From: Hyphomicrobiales bacterium
GTDB taxonomy: Bacteria; Pseudomonadota; Alphaproteobacteria; Rhizobiales; Rhizobiaceae
NCBI GenBank assembly: GCA_900469345.1
Contig: UBWZ01000014.1
Span: 62,001-126,000 of the forward strand
Length of the DNA stretch: 64,000 bases
Direction: 5' to 3'
Positions 44,378 through 52,761 of this stretch are shown piece after piece. Every line of letters begins with the position of its first letter. Position 1 is the stretch's first letter. The position numbers and the translations under genes are program-made. The notes beneath the pieces are model-generated. The model had not been told where the DNA came from and ran no database searches. It was given only the letters and a program-made list of their open reading frames with translations.

Positions 44378-45283
44378 TCACCCGCGTCTGCTGAGGGCGT
44401 CGCGCGGAAAGCCGGCAGCGAGGTGGTCGATGAGCGCCCGGACGGCAGGTGACAGGCCGCGTCTCGTCGTAAACACCAGATGCACGATGCCCTGTAGCCC
44501 ACCCCAAGCTGGCAACACGCGCACAAGCTTTCCAGCCTCCAGCGCCTCGCGACAGACATGATCGGGCAGCAGCGCAATACCCAGGCCATTGATTGCAGCA
44601 TCGCGCACGGTTGCCATGTCCTCGCATCCCATGCGCGGCTGGACGCGAACGATATGCTTGTGCGCATCCTCCGCTTCCAGGTGCCATTCGAGATCGTCCG
44701 ACGCATGGTCAGTTGCCAATGTTGGGAAGGTGTTCAGATGCTCGATGTTGGCCACCTGACTGGCAAGTTGAGGGCTGGCAACCAGAATGCGGATCGAGGC
44801 TCCCAGCGACCGCATGGTCAGGGCTGCATCCGAGGTAAGGCTGGCGCGGACGCGAAGCGCGAGATCAATGCGTTCTTCGATCAGGTCGACCGCCCGGTCG
44901 GTTGCCACCAGCTGAAGCCGCACTTTCGGAAAGCGTAACAAGAAGGATGATATCAGTGCCGAAATGGGCGCGACCATCCCCGTTGGGCAACTGAAGCGGA
45001 TGCGGCCGTGGGGTTCGGTCTGCGCCTGCGCGACCAGCGCTTCCGCCTGTTCAGCTTCCGCAAGTATTGCTCGGCATCGCTGGTAAAATGCCTGGCCAGT
45101 GTCGGTCACCCGAAAACGGCGGCTCGACCGTTCGATCAATCGCAAGCCTAGCCGCTCCTCGAGGCCAGCAATCCTTCGGCTGAGTTTGGACTTCGGCTCC
45201 CGCAGCGCCCGCCCTGCGGCGGCAAAACCGCCATGCGCGACGACCTCGGCGAAATAGGCGTAATCGTTCAGATCAATCCGCAT
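44378..45283 (-). CDS. LysR-family transcriptional regulator
   Basis: A 301-residue LysR protein. The HTH (YFAEVVAHGGFAAAGRALRE, SKLSRRIAGLEERLG) is at about 10-50 and the substrate-binding domain follows, with GRIRFSCPTGMVAPI. AGGAGG precedes the ATG. It is divergent from the SDR at 45397 across 113 bases, the usual arrangement for activating that gene. It converges with the HxlR gene with a 13-base gap. Confidence 0.93.
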   Translation of the reverse strand: MRIDLNDYAYFAEVVAHGGFAAAGRALREPKSKLSRRIAGLEERLGLRLIERSSRRFRVTDTGQAFYQRCRAILAEAEQAEALVAQAQTEPHGRIRFSCPTGMVAPISALISSFLLRFPKVRLQLVATDRAVDLIEERIDLALRVRASLTSDAALTMRSLGASIRILVASPQLASQVANIEHLNTFPTLATDHASDDLEWHLEAEDAHKHIVRVQPRMGCEDMATVRDAAINGLGIALLPDHVCREALEAGKLVRVLPAWGGLQGIVHLVFTTRRGLSPAVRALIDHLAAGFPRDALSRRG

Positions 45284-45396
45284 CCAGCGTTCCTCCTATG
45301 GAACGGTAAGTGTCAAATTCGCTAACTACAAGCCTCATCGTTCATCTTCCATATTCGAAGGCAACGGCACTTCGCCGGTTTTGAAGGAGAAAGACG

Positions 45397-46149
45397 ATGA
45401 CGAACAGGTTCAACAACAAGGTCGTGGTGGTGACGGGTGGATCCAGCGGTATCGGCCTCGCCGCGGCGAAAGCTTTTGCAGCAGAGGGTGCTTCGGTGTT
45501 TATCACCGGCCGCCGGCAGGAGGTATTGGATGCCGCCGTGAAGCAGATCGGCGGCCGCGTGACGGCAGTGCGGGGCGATATGGCTGATCTCGCCGACATC
45601 GACAGGCTTTACGACGCCGTCCAACAGAAGCACGCACAGATCGATGTGCTGTTCGTCAATGCCGGCGGCGGCGAAATGGTCGCGCTCGGTGCGATCACCG
45701 AGGAACATTATCAGCGAACATTCGACACGAACGTGAAGGGCGTCCTGTTCACGGTGCAGAAAGCGCTGCCCCTGTTGAAGGACGGTGCCTCTGTGATCCT
45801 GACGAGTTCTACCACCAGCATTTCCGGCACGCCGGCCTTTAGCGTCTATTCGGCGACCAAGGCCGCGGTGCGCAACTTCGCCCGCAACTGGATGCTCGAC
45901 CTGAAGGATCGCCACATCCGCGTCAACGCGATCAGCCCTGGCGTCACGGACACCGCCGGCCTGGACGAATTGTTCGGTGGTGGCACGCAGGCCCAGGGCA
46001 CAAGGAATTATCTGGCGAGTCTGATCCCCGCAGGCCGCCTCGGTCGCCCCGAAGAGATCGCCAATGTCGTGTTGTTCCTGGCTTCCGATGAGGCGAGCTT
46101 CATCAACGGCATCGAACTCTTCGTCGACGGCGGTCAGGCCCAAATCTAA
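45397..46149 (+). CDS. Short-chain dehydrogenase/reductase
   Basis: A 250-residue classical SDR: VVVTGGSSGIGLAAAKAFA, FVNAGGGEM, the Ser in ILTSSTTSISG and Tyr/Lys in YSATKAAV, and ELFVDGGQAQI at the end. AAGGAGAAAG precedes the ATG. It is probably under the divergent LysR gene, and a SnoaL-like gene follows by 71 bases. Confidence 0.93.
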   Translation: MTNRFNNKVVVVTGGSSGIGLAAAKAFAAEGASVFITGRRQEVLDAAVKQIGGRVTAVRGDMADLADIDRLYDAVQQKHAQIDVLFVNAGGGEMVALGAITEEHYQRTFDTNVKGVLFTVQKALPLLKDGASVILTSSTTSISGTPAFSVYSATKAAVRNFARNWMLDLKDRHIRVNAISPGVTDTAGLDELFGGGTQAQGTRNYLASLIPAGRLGRPEEIANVVLFLASDEASFINGIELFVDGGQAQI

Positions 46150-46220
46150 AGTCCCATATGTCGCCAGAAACCTCGGCATAATACCGTGCCGAGGTCGGCG
46201 GCCTTTCAAGGAAAGATGTC

Positions 46221-46637
46221 ATGATACAGTCTAACGAATCCGCAGAGCGTATCCGCGAGTTGCTTGATCGGAACCTCCAGGAGGTCTTCGGCGAAGGTGA
46301 CAACGACCGCCGGCATGCCGCGATCGGCGAACTCTGGGCAAAGGACGGCGTCCTATACGTTCCTCCCGGTGCAATCATCGGCCACGATGCGATTGACAAG
46401 TTCGCTGGCGACCTAAGAGCCACGCATCCGCACTATGTCTACACACCGCATGGCAAGCCGCAGGTGCTCCATAATGCAGGACGGCTGGCTTGGGGTTCGG
46501 GGCCGCGCGGTGAGCCGCCCGAATATACGGGCTGGGACGTGATCACCGTCCGCGATGGCAAGATCACGGCACTTTACGTCTTCCTCGACGAGGCCTCGGA
46601 TGAGTTTCGCCGGGCCAGCGGCAAAACTGCGAGCTGA
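46221..46637 (+). CDS. SnoaL-like domain protein
   Basis: A 138-residue NTF2-fold protein: IRELLDRNLQEVFGEGDNDR, LWAKDGVLYVPPGAIIG, and WDVITVRDGKITALYVFLDE. It is probably a small binding or isomerase protein co-transcribed with the SDR. GAAAGATGTC precedes the ATG. Confidence 0.88.
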   Translation: MIQSNESAERIRELLDRNLQEVFGEGDNDRRHAAIGELWAKDGVLYVPPGAIIGHDAIDKFAGDLRATHPHYVYTPHGKPQVLHNAGRLAWGSGPRGEPPEYTGWDVITVRDGKITALYVFLDEASDEFRRASGKTAS

Positions 46638-47033
46638 GTTGCTCTCCTGAGCCGGCGGGCCTGCCGGGCGTAGACGGCTGAGCGACCGCGATACTGGTAC
46701 TGACGGGGTCGGCCCAACCGGCCTCTCATCGACGCCCGGCCTTCCGCATGCAGAAGAAAACGCACCCTAAGGTGACGCGAGCAAAATCCCTCGCTAGCGT
46801 CTTCCGCCTTGATAGGATCTGAACCGGCAACCCTCCGTCCGGAGGAGATTTTCAGTTAGAATTCTGCGTTCTCATTTTTGGCTTATCCTGGGTACTCAAG
46901 GCCAAACATATCGCACGAGTGGAGGCCCGGTTTCGGCGAGTTTCGTCCCTCTCCTCGGCAAATGCATCGCCACGGCCCGCCGTCAACCTGACCCCCATCG
47001 CGGTTAGTCAGCCTTGACCGGCCTGCCGTGAGG
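46638..47033. other. 396-base intergenic region without a gene
   Basis: No protein-like frame is seen. Repeat copy E lies at 46806-46835. Several short GC-rich inverted repeats occur near 46655-46740 but none forms a clear terminator. Confidence 0.55.
46806..46835 (+). repeat. T-arm-like dispersed repeat, copy E
   Basis: GCCTTGATAGGATCTGAACC followed by GGCAACCCTC. Upstream it carries TAGCGTCTTCC, as in copies C and D. The centre GGATCTGAACC is close to copies A, B and F. Confidence 0.5.
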
Positions 47034-47948
47034 TCACGCAGCCGCCTCGGCCGTCCCCATCGATACATCCTCACCAACGGCATCGACCAGGAAATCCAGA
47101 ACAGCGCGGACACGCAGCGGAAGATTGCGGCGCGAGGCATAGACAATGGTGATCGGCAACCGTACAGGCGGAAAGGCGGGCATCACTTTGACCAAGCGCC
47201 CCGCAGTGATGTCATCGCCAGCAAGAATATGTGACAGCACCGCCAGTCCACCTCCGGAGATCGCCGCGCGATGCACCGCCGCGGTATTGTTGAAGATCAT
47301 CCTCGGGGCGACCTTGACCCTTTGAATGTCGGCGCCATTCAAAAAACTCCAGGACCGCCCCTCGCCTCCACGATTGTAGCAGATGCAATCGTGGTCAGGG
47401 ATTTCAAGCAGATGGTTGGGCATACCCCGCCTCTGGATATAACTGGGTGCGGCAACAAGGAAGGCTGTCGTCCAGCCGATCCGGCGACAGATCAGACTGC
47501 TGTCGGACACCTCGCCAAGGCGGACTTCGAGATCGATCCCCTCGCCGACCAGGTCCGAAGCCTGTTCGCGAAAGACGATATCGACTGACAGGTCGGGACA
47601 GCTCGCCAAGAAGGCAGGAAGCCGATCGCTGATGTAAAGACCGAGTGCCGCCGGCAGACTAATCCTGACTTTGCCGGAAGCCATGACGCCTTCAGGCGAC
47701 GCGGCCTCGCCGAGTGCTTCCACCGCATCGATAACCTTCTGTGCCATAGAAATCATCTGCTCACCCTCGACCGTCAGGGAAAGGGCGTTGGTGGAGCGGT
47801 GAAACAGCCGCGTACTGTAGTGCTCCTCAAGCGATGAGACCTGTCGCGACACCGCCGGCTGGGTCAGACCGAGATCCAGCGCCGCCGCAGAGAATGACCC
47901 TGTCTCGGCTACGCGCAAGAATGTCCTCAGCGCTGAAACGACGTCCAT
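47034..47948 (-). CDS. LysR-family transcriptional regulator
   Basis: A 304-residue LysR protein: MDVVSALRTFLRVAETGSFS, LDLGLTQPAVSRQVSSLEEH, followed by the effector domain (KVRISLPAALGLYISDRLPA). The start at 47948 follows GAGGGGGGAGCAGG; the longer form from 47969 would include the ribosome binding site. It is divergent from the carboxymuconolactone-decarboxylase-like operon, but that promoter also carries Rrf2-type sites, so control may be shared. Confidence 0.92.
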   Translation of the reverse strand: MDVVSALRTFLRVAETGSFSAAALDLGLTQPAVSRQVSSLEEHYSTRLFHRSTNALSLTVEGEQMISMAQKVIDAVEALGEAASPEGVMASGKVRISLPAALGLYISDRLPAFLASCPDLSVDIVFREQASDLVGEGIDLEVRLGEVSDSSLICRRIGWTTAFLVAAPSYIQRRGMPNHLLEIPDHDCICYNRGGEGRSWSFLNGADIQRVKVAPRMIFNNTAAVHRAAISGGGLAVLSHILAGDDITAGRLVKVMPAFPPVRLPITIVYASRRNLPLRVRAVLDFLVDAVGEDVSMGTAEAAA

Positions 47949-48025
47949 CCTGCTCCCCCCTCTGCCCATACCATTTGGAATAAGCGTTATGCCGAAAGCT
48001 TAGGCCGGTTTTGGTTGCCTGTCCA

Positions 48026-48075
48026 GTTATTAAGGATATTAGATGTCCATAAGGATATGTTGAGTCCTTAATAAC
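48026..48075. promoter_or_regulatory. Rrf2-type operator candidates before the CMD-like operon
   Basis: GGATAT-TAG-ATGTCC (48034-48048) matches the site at the Rrf2 gene promoter (GGATAT-ATG-ATATCC). A second, weaker copy GGATAT-GTTG-AGTCC lies at 48053-48067. The whole block is bounded by GTTATTAAGGA (48026-48036) and TCCTTAATAAC (48065-48075), a perfect 11-bp inverted repeat. It ends 10 bases before the CMD-like start codon. Confidence 0.65.
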
Positions 48076-48085
48076 GGAGAAAGCC

Positions 48086-48565
48086 ATGACACAGCGCCTC
48101 AACTACGCAGCCCAGTCCCCCGAATTTTTCAAGAAGATATCTGAGCTCAGCATGTCGCTGAAAGACAGTGTCATCGAGCAGCCGATCCGCGATCTCGTCA
48201 ATATCCGTGCCTCGCAGATCAATGGATGCGCCTTCTGCCTCGACATGCATGTGAAGGAAGCCAAGATCCACGGCGAGAGCGAACTTCGCCTCTATCATGT
48301 TTCGATCTGGCGAGAATCCAACCTGTTCGTTCCCCGTGAACGCGCAGCCCTTGCCTGGACGGAAGCCGTTACCGAACTGCCCGAAGGCGGCATTCCGGAC
48401 GAGCTTTACGAGCGTGTCCGCGGCCAGCTTTCGGAGAAGGAAGTCTCCGACCTCACCTTCTCGATCATGACCATCAATGCCTGGAACCGTGTCAGCATCG
48501 CCTTCAAGTCCGTGCCCGGCTCGGCAGACAAACTCTACGGTCTCGACAAGGCCGGCCTCAACTGA
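48086..48565 (+). CDS. Carboxymuconolactone decarboxylase/AhpD-family protein
   Basis: A 159-residue helical protein with the AhpD-type redox motif Cys48-x2-Cys51-x3-His55 (GCAFCLDMH). Such proteins are peroxidase-type or thiol-redox enzymes, often induced by oxidants. GGAGAAAGCC precedes the ATG. It is the first gene of a run with the NmrA-like, cupin and MscS genes, 67 bases or so between neighbours, all on the plus strand. Confidence 0.92.
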   Translation: MTQRLNYAAQSPEFFKKISELSMSLKDSVIEQPIRDLVNIRASQINGCAFCLDMHVKEAKIHGESELRLYHVSIWRESNLFVPRERAALAWTEAVTELPEGGIPDELYERVRGQLSEKEVSDLTFSIMTINAWNRVSIAFKSVPGSADKLYGLDKAGLN

Positions 48566-48632
48566 GGTCCGAAAGACACCCGCATTTCACCCACAACCAC
48601 ACGATGTCAGCACGGCTGACGGAGGAACGAGC

Positions 48633-49385
48633 ATGAAAATCGTCATCATCGGCGGAACCGGCCTGATCGGTTCGAAGACCACTGAACGCCTTCGGGCAAA
48701 AGGCCTTGAGGTGATCGCCGCGTCTCCCAATACCGGCGTGAACACCATTACCGGCGAGGGGCTGGCCGAGGCGCTTGCAGGAACGGACGTGGTTCTAGAT
48801 CTCGCCAATTCCCCATCCTTCGAGGACAAGGCGGTGATGGAGTTCTTCGAGACCTCCGGTCGCAATCTGCTCGCTGCCGAAAAGGCGGCTGGCGTTAAGC
48901 ACCACATCGCGCTCTCCGTCGTCGGAACGGACAAGCTCCAGGAAAGCGGATACTTCCGCGCCAAGCTGGCGCAGGAGAAGCTGATCCGCGAGGCCGGCAT
49001 TCCCTACACGATCGTTCACTCAACCCAGTTCATGGAGTTTCTCGGCGGCATCGCGCAGTCCGCCCTGGTTGAAGGCAAGGTGCATCTGTCGCCGGCCTTC
49101 GTGCAACCCATCGCCTCCGACGATGTCGCGGATGCGATGGCTGACGTGGCGCTTGAACCCCCGGTCAACGGTTTGATCGAGATCGCTGGACCGGAGCGTT
49201 TCCGGCTCAATGAGCTGGTCGCCCGCTATATGGAAGCGACGGGAGACACCCGACAGGTCGTTGCCGATCCGCAAGCCAAATACTTCGGCGCCCGCCTGGA
49301 AGACCGCACGCTCGTTTCCGACAACAATCCGCAGCTCGGCAAGATCGGTTTCGAACAGTGGTTTGCCACCGCTCCTCGCAAGTGA
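48633..49385 (+). CDS. NmrA-like NAD(P)-binding protein
   Basis: A 250-residue atypical SDR: MKIVIIGGTGLIGSKTTERL, VVLDLANSPSF, HHIALSVVGTDKL, IVHSTQFMEFLGGIA. The usual Tyr-x3-Lys active site is replaced by YFRAKLAQEKLI, typical of NmrA/quinone-reductase-type sensors and reductases. GGAGGAACGAGC precedes the ATG at 48633. It is the second gene of the probable Rrf2-controlled operon. Confidence 0.9.
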   Translation: MKIVIIGGTGLIGSKTTERLRAKGLEVIAASPNTGVNTITGEGLAEALAGTDVVLDLANSPSFEDKAVMEFFETSGRNLLAAEKAAGVKHHIALSVVGTDKLQESGYFRAKLAQEKLIREAGIPYTIVHSTQFMEFLGGIAQSALVEGKVHLSPAFVQPIASDDVADAMADVALEPPVNGLIEIAGPERFRLNELVARYMEATGDTRQVVADPQAKYFGARLEDRTLVSDNNPQLGKIGFEQWFATAPRK

Positions 49386-49418
49386 AATCCCACTCCGCAT
49401 CTATGAAGGAAGAACATC

Positions 49419-49841
49419 ATGATCAGAAAAACAGTTGCAGGAATGGCGATTGCACTCCTTGCCTCGGGAGCCGCCATCGCGCATGACGCCTCCGGCGGCT
49501 CGGCATCCAAGGTCACCCTTGTCTATGAACACGAGCTGCCGAATGTGCCGGGCAAGAGCCTCAAGGGCGTTCTGGTCGAATATGGTCCGGGTGGTTATTC
49601 CGACGCGCATACGCACCCGGACAGCGCCTTCATCTACGCAACCGTGCTGGAAGGATCGATCCTCAGCCAGGTCAATGACGGTCCGGTCACGGAATACAAG
49701 GCGGGAGAACACTTCTCCGAACTGCCGGGCGACCGCCACGGTGTCAGCAAGAACGGCAGCGACACGAAGCCCGCCAAGCTTTTTGCCGTCTTCGTGGTCG
49801 ATACCAATCAAAAGGAACTGACCTACCCGATCAAGAAGTAA
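49419..49841 (+). CDS. Exported cupin-domain protein
   Basis: A 140-residue protein with an N-terminal signal (KTVAGMAIALLASGAAIAHD, cleavage near residue 22) and one cupin barrel. The metal-type motif is GGYSDAHTHPDSAFIYATVL, and the second half has LPGDRHGVSKN. It should be periplasmic and metal-binding. GAAGGAAGAAC precedes the ATG. Confidence 0.9.
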   Translation: MIRKTVAGMAIALLASGAAIAHDASGGSASKVTLVYEHELPNVPGKSLKGVLVEYGPGGYSDAHTHPDSAFIYATVLEGSILSQVNDGPVTEYKAGEHFSELPGDRHGVSKNGSDTKPAKLFAVFVVDTNQKELTYPIKK

Positions 49842-49913
49842 GGATCTCGGCAAGGACTGGATACCGTCGCCGCATCCGGTCCCCTTTGCCCTTTAAGTCT
49901 GGAGTGACCTGCC

Positions 49914-50939
49914 ATGGCCGTTGACCTTTCCGCACTGGCATTCGCAATCGTCGATATCGTGGGTGTGACCGGCATCCTTGTCTGGCATGTTCAGGGCAAG
50001 GATCGACCAACGGCGCGCCTCATCGTCCAGATCCTGTTTTTTGCAGCAATGACCGCGACGTTCCTGTCGCAGGGTATCCTTCCGTTTCGCGTGACGACGG
50101 GAGAGCTTGAACGCCTGACCGCCTATCTCGGGAAATCCGCGCGCGTTCTCTGGTGGGTCCACCTCGCCTGGGCAACGATCGGCTTCGTACGCCTCTACAT
50201 TGCGCTCGACCGCCGGCCGCAGGAGGCACGACTGATCCAGGATCTGATCGTCGCCGGCGTTTATCTGGGCGTAGCGCTTTCCATCATCGGCTTCGTGTTC
50301 GGCGCACCGATCGGCACGCTCGTCGCCACCTCCGGCGTGGTCGCCATCATCCTTGGGCTTGCCCTCCAGAACACCTTAGGCGACCTGTTCTCTGGCGTGG
50401 CCCTCACACTGGGTCGCCCGTTCTCGATCGGCGACTGGATCCAGCTAGGCGACGGCACAGAGGGACGCGTCATCCAGAACAACTGGCGCTCGACGCAAAT
50501 CCTGACGCCGGCACATAACGTTGTTGTTCTCCCCAACAGCGCGCTCGCCAAACTCAGTCTCACCAACCTGACACGACCGGATGAATCGCACCTCGTCATG
50601 TTGGCCATCCGCATTGCGGCCGACCGACAGCCATCCGCCATCGAAGCAATTCTGTTGTCTGCACTGGAGGATTGCCGGTTCATTGTTCAGGAGCCGAAGC
50701 CAATCGTGGCATTCAAGGGGATCGATGCGATCGCGGTCGACGTCGAATTGCTGTTCCGCGTGACCAGCCCTGCTAACCGAGTGCCGGCGCGCAATGAGAT
50801 CATCGACGTCGTCAGCCATCACTGCGCGACCCATGGTCTTGGCTTTGCAATGCCGGCGCACGCCTATCTTGTCGTCGCTAGTCAGGGTGACAAGACGGAG
50901 GAACCCGGATCGGTTCGCGCTCTACCCCGCGCGCTTTAG
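49914..50939 (+). CDS. MscS-family mechanosensitive channel-like protein
   Basis: A 341-residue inner-membrane protein. About four transmembrane segments precede the MscS pore helix and beta domain: VATSGVVAIILGLALQNTLG, DLFSGVALTLGRPFSIGDWI, and a middle domain with NNWRSTQILTPAHNVVVLPN. The C-terminal alpha/beta part is complete. It would release solutes on osmotic down-shock or conduct ions. GGAGTGACCTGCC precedes the ATG. The end overlaps the convergent Rrf2 gene by 18 bases. Confidence 0.92.
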   Translation: MAVDLSALAFAIVDIVGVTGILVWHVQGKDRPTARLIVQILFFAAMTATFLSQGILPFRVTTGELERLTAYLGKSARVLWWVHLAWATIGFVRLYIALDRRPQEARLIQDLIVAGVYLGVALSIIGFVFGAPIGTLVATSGVVAIILGLALQNTLGDLFSGVALTLGRPFSIGDWIQLGDGTEGRVIQNNWRSTQILTPAHNVVVLPNSALAKLSLTNLTRPDESHLVMLAIRIAADRQPSAIEAILLSALEDCRFIVQEPKPIVAFKGIDAIAVDVELLFRVTSPANRVPARNEIIDVVSHHCATHGLGFAMPAHAYLVVASQGDKTEEPGSVRALPRAL

Positions 50940-51410
50940 CACCCAATCGAACGTTCCCGCCCAGATGCCCGGATCGATTTCCTGCTCCAGCGTTTTCCCA
51001 AGGTCGGCAAACGTGACCTTGCGAAGCGCAGTGCGCCAGGCTTCGTCGGCCTCCCACATGATCCGCGCAATCGCACACGAACCGCTCTCACAATAGTCCT
51101 TGGGTCGGCAGGGATTGTTGGCACGGATGTTCTGGCAGACGAAGGTCCGGCCTTTCCCCTCCACAGCTTCGACGACATCGAGGAAATTCAGCTCTGCCGG
51201 CGCCCTTGCCAGACGATAGCCGCCCGAAGGGCCAAGTGTCGTATGGACGAGTCCGGCCTGCGACAGGCTCTGCAGTGCCTTTGAAAGATATTCCTTTGGA
51301 AGCCCATGCAGATCTGCCAGCGCCTTGGTCGACAGATAGCGCCCGTCAGGCAGGCCCGCGAGAATCGCGCAACAGTGGAGTGCCCATTCGACTTGGCTTT
51401 TGAGGATCAT
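50922..51410 (-). CDS. Rrf2-family regulator with a cysteine cluster
   Basis: A 162-residue winged-helix protein: LSTKALADLHGLPKEYLSKA (recognition helix), LVHTTLGPSGGYRLAR (wing). Four cysteines at about 92, 101, 107 and 112 could hold an iron-sulfur cluster, as in NsrR, IscR or RsrR. Its promoter has a GGATAT-ATG-ATATCC palindrome (51438-51452), and the same motif precedes the CMD-like operon, so it probably represses both and reacts to oxidants or nitric oxide. The sensing role is inferred. Confidence 0.92.
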   Translation of the reverse strand: MILKSQVEWALHCCAILAGLPDGRYLSTKALADLHGLPKEYLSKALQSLSQAGLVHTTLGPSGGYRLARAPAELNFLDVVEAVEGKGRTFVCQNIRANNPCRPKDYCESGSCAIARIMWEADEAWRTALRKVTFADLGKTLEQEIDPGIWAGTFDWVLKRAG

Positions 51411-51434
51411 GCGATGGGGACCTTGGATTGCAAT

Positions 51435-51455
51435 TAAGGATATATGATATCCCTA
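51435..51455. promoter_or_regulatory. Rrf2-type operator candidate at the regulator's own promoter
   Basis: GGATAT (51438-51443), ATG, ATATCC (51447-51452) is a perfect 6-3-6 palindrome within TTAAGGATATATGATATCCC. It starts about 25 bases upstream of the Rrf2 start codon at 51410. The CMD-like operon has a near match at 48034-48048. Confidence 0.65.
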
Positions 51456-51487
51456 TTTTGAATCGCTGTAAATACAGGCGATTGCTG

Positions 51488-51522
51488 GATGGACATTTGG
51501 CCTGGCATGCCAAATGTCCATC
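51488..51522. repeat. Inverted repeat (14-bp arms), strong hairpin
   Basis: GATGGACATTTGGC and GCCAAATGTCCATC are perfectly complementary around a 7-base loop. It lies between the SDR stop (51693) and the Rrf2 promoter. It could act as a terminator for minus-strand transcription or as a regulator-binding site; no T-run is obvious. Confidence 0.65.
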
Positions 51523-51654
51523 ATACGGCTATCGATCGATTTCGGTCCGATGCATCGCACCGATCCGTGTCGGAACGGTACTCGAATTTATTGGTGAGAT
51601 GGTGCGGCAGAATTGATTGATGGCATCTTCGAATAGCTGACAATCTTTCGGAGA

Positions 51655-51682
51655 TACGGCCATCCCCAGGGGAATGGCCGTA
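51655..51682 (-). terminator. Stem-loop after the SDR gene
   Basis: TACGGCCAT and ATGGCCGTA pair, with three more G-C pairs possible inside (CCC/GGG). It lies 10 bases past the SDR stop at 51693 on the minus strand. Only a weak T-rich tract follows, so rho-independent termination is probable but not certain. Confidence 0.5.
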
Positions 51683-51692
51683 AGTTGCCTGC

Positions 51693-52670
51693 TCAGCCCG
51701 GACGACCACCCAGCGACAAGCCGGTCAACTGCTCCGAAACCAGCCAGAGCCGTTCCGCCGCCTGTGGATCCATGGCCCAAGGCGCCACACCTTTGGTGCC
51801 GTCCGTCTCCGCTTGCGGCAGGGCGACCTCGCAATCTTCGCAATACACACCGCCGATACCGTCGAGTTCGGGCCGCGTTGCTGCCCAGACGCTCGTTGCT
51901 GCCCCTTGTTCCGGCGTCTTGAGATCGCGCGATGGATCGACCCGGCGATTGCCATTCTCGTCATAGACATCGAAAGAATTGATCTCGTCTTCGCTGAGAT
52001 GGCGGGCGAGATCGGTCAGGATTACGCCCGGATGCAATGAAAATGCCCGTACGCCAAGCGCTGCTCCACGCCGATCAAGTCCAAGCGCGAACAAAGCATT
52101 CGCCGTCTTCGCCTGCCCATAGGCCTGCCACTTGTCATAGGGGCGCGTCTTGAAATCAATGTCGTCGAAATCGATCGGCCCGATCTGATGGCCGCGCGAT
52201 GACACAGAGATCACCCGCGCGTTGCTTGCCTTGACCAGCACGGGCCATAGACCCGCAACCAGCCGGAAATGGCCGAGATGATTGGTGGCAAACTGGCTCT
52301 CGTGCCCAGCCTCATCACGGGCAAACGGCGTTGCCATGATGCCAGCGCTGTTGACCAGGATTGATATCGGCATGCCCGCCGCAACGATCCTGCCAGCAAA
52401 TGCGGCAACCGATGCTGGATCCGCAAGATCCATCGCTTCGATAACAACATTGTCGATACCGGCAAGCGTGCGTTCAGCCTTTTCGCGATTGCGGGCCGGT
52501 ACGATGACACGAGCGCCGGCACTTGCGAGCGCCCGCGTTGTCTCAACGCCGAGACCGGAATAGCCGCCGGTGACAATTGCCGTCTTGCCGGAAAGATAGA
52601 TGCCCACGGTGACCTCGCGCGCCGTGCTGGCCGCACTGAAACGAGATCCAATAGGTTTCTGTTCGGACAT
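51693..52670 (-). CDS. Short-chain dehydrogenase (retinol dehydrogenase/WW-oxidoreductase-like)
   Basis: A 325-residue long SDR: TAIVTGGYSGLGVETTRALA, the conserved ARN after strand 2, LVNSAGIMATPF, SSRGHQIGPIDFDDIDF and catalytic YGQAKTAN. The C-terminal extension with CEDCEVA and AERLWLVSEQLTG is typical of this subgroup. It is divergent from the AraC gene by about 90 bases, its likely regulator. Confidence 0.92.
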   Translation of the reverse strand: MSEQKPIGSRFSAASTAREVTVGIYLSGKTAIVTGGYSGLGVETTRALASAGARVIVPARNREKAERTLAGIDNVVIEAMDLADPASVAAFAGRIVAAGMPISILVNSAGIMATPFARDEAGHESQFATNHLGHFRLVAGLWPVLVKASNARVISVSSRGHQIGPIDFDDIDFKTRPYDKWQAYGQAKTANALFALGLDRRGAALGVRAFSLHPGVILTDLARHLSEDEINSFDVYDENGNRRVDPSRDLKTPEQGAATSVWAATRPELDGIGGVYCEDCEVALPQAETDGTKGVAPWAMDPQAAERLWLVSEQLTGLSLGGRPG

Positions 52671-52761
52671 GTTGTAACTCCTTCATTTGTGGCTCTGGTG
52701 TCCGCCCCTTATATCGGTTAGGTTTTCGGAGCCCCCAGCCTGTAGGATCCGGATTTCTGTC

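Noticed and set aside
45322-46209. 295-residue open frame on the minus strand
   Set aside because: It is the antisense shadow of the SDR at 45397-46149.
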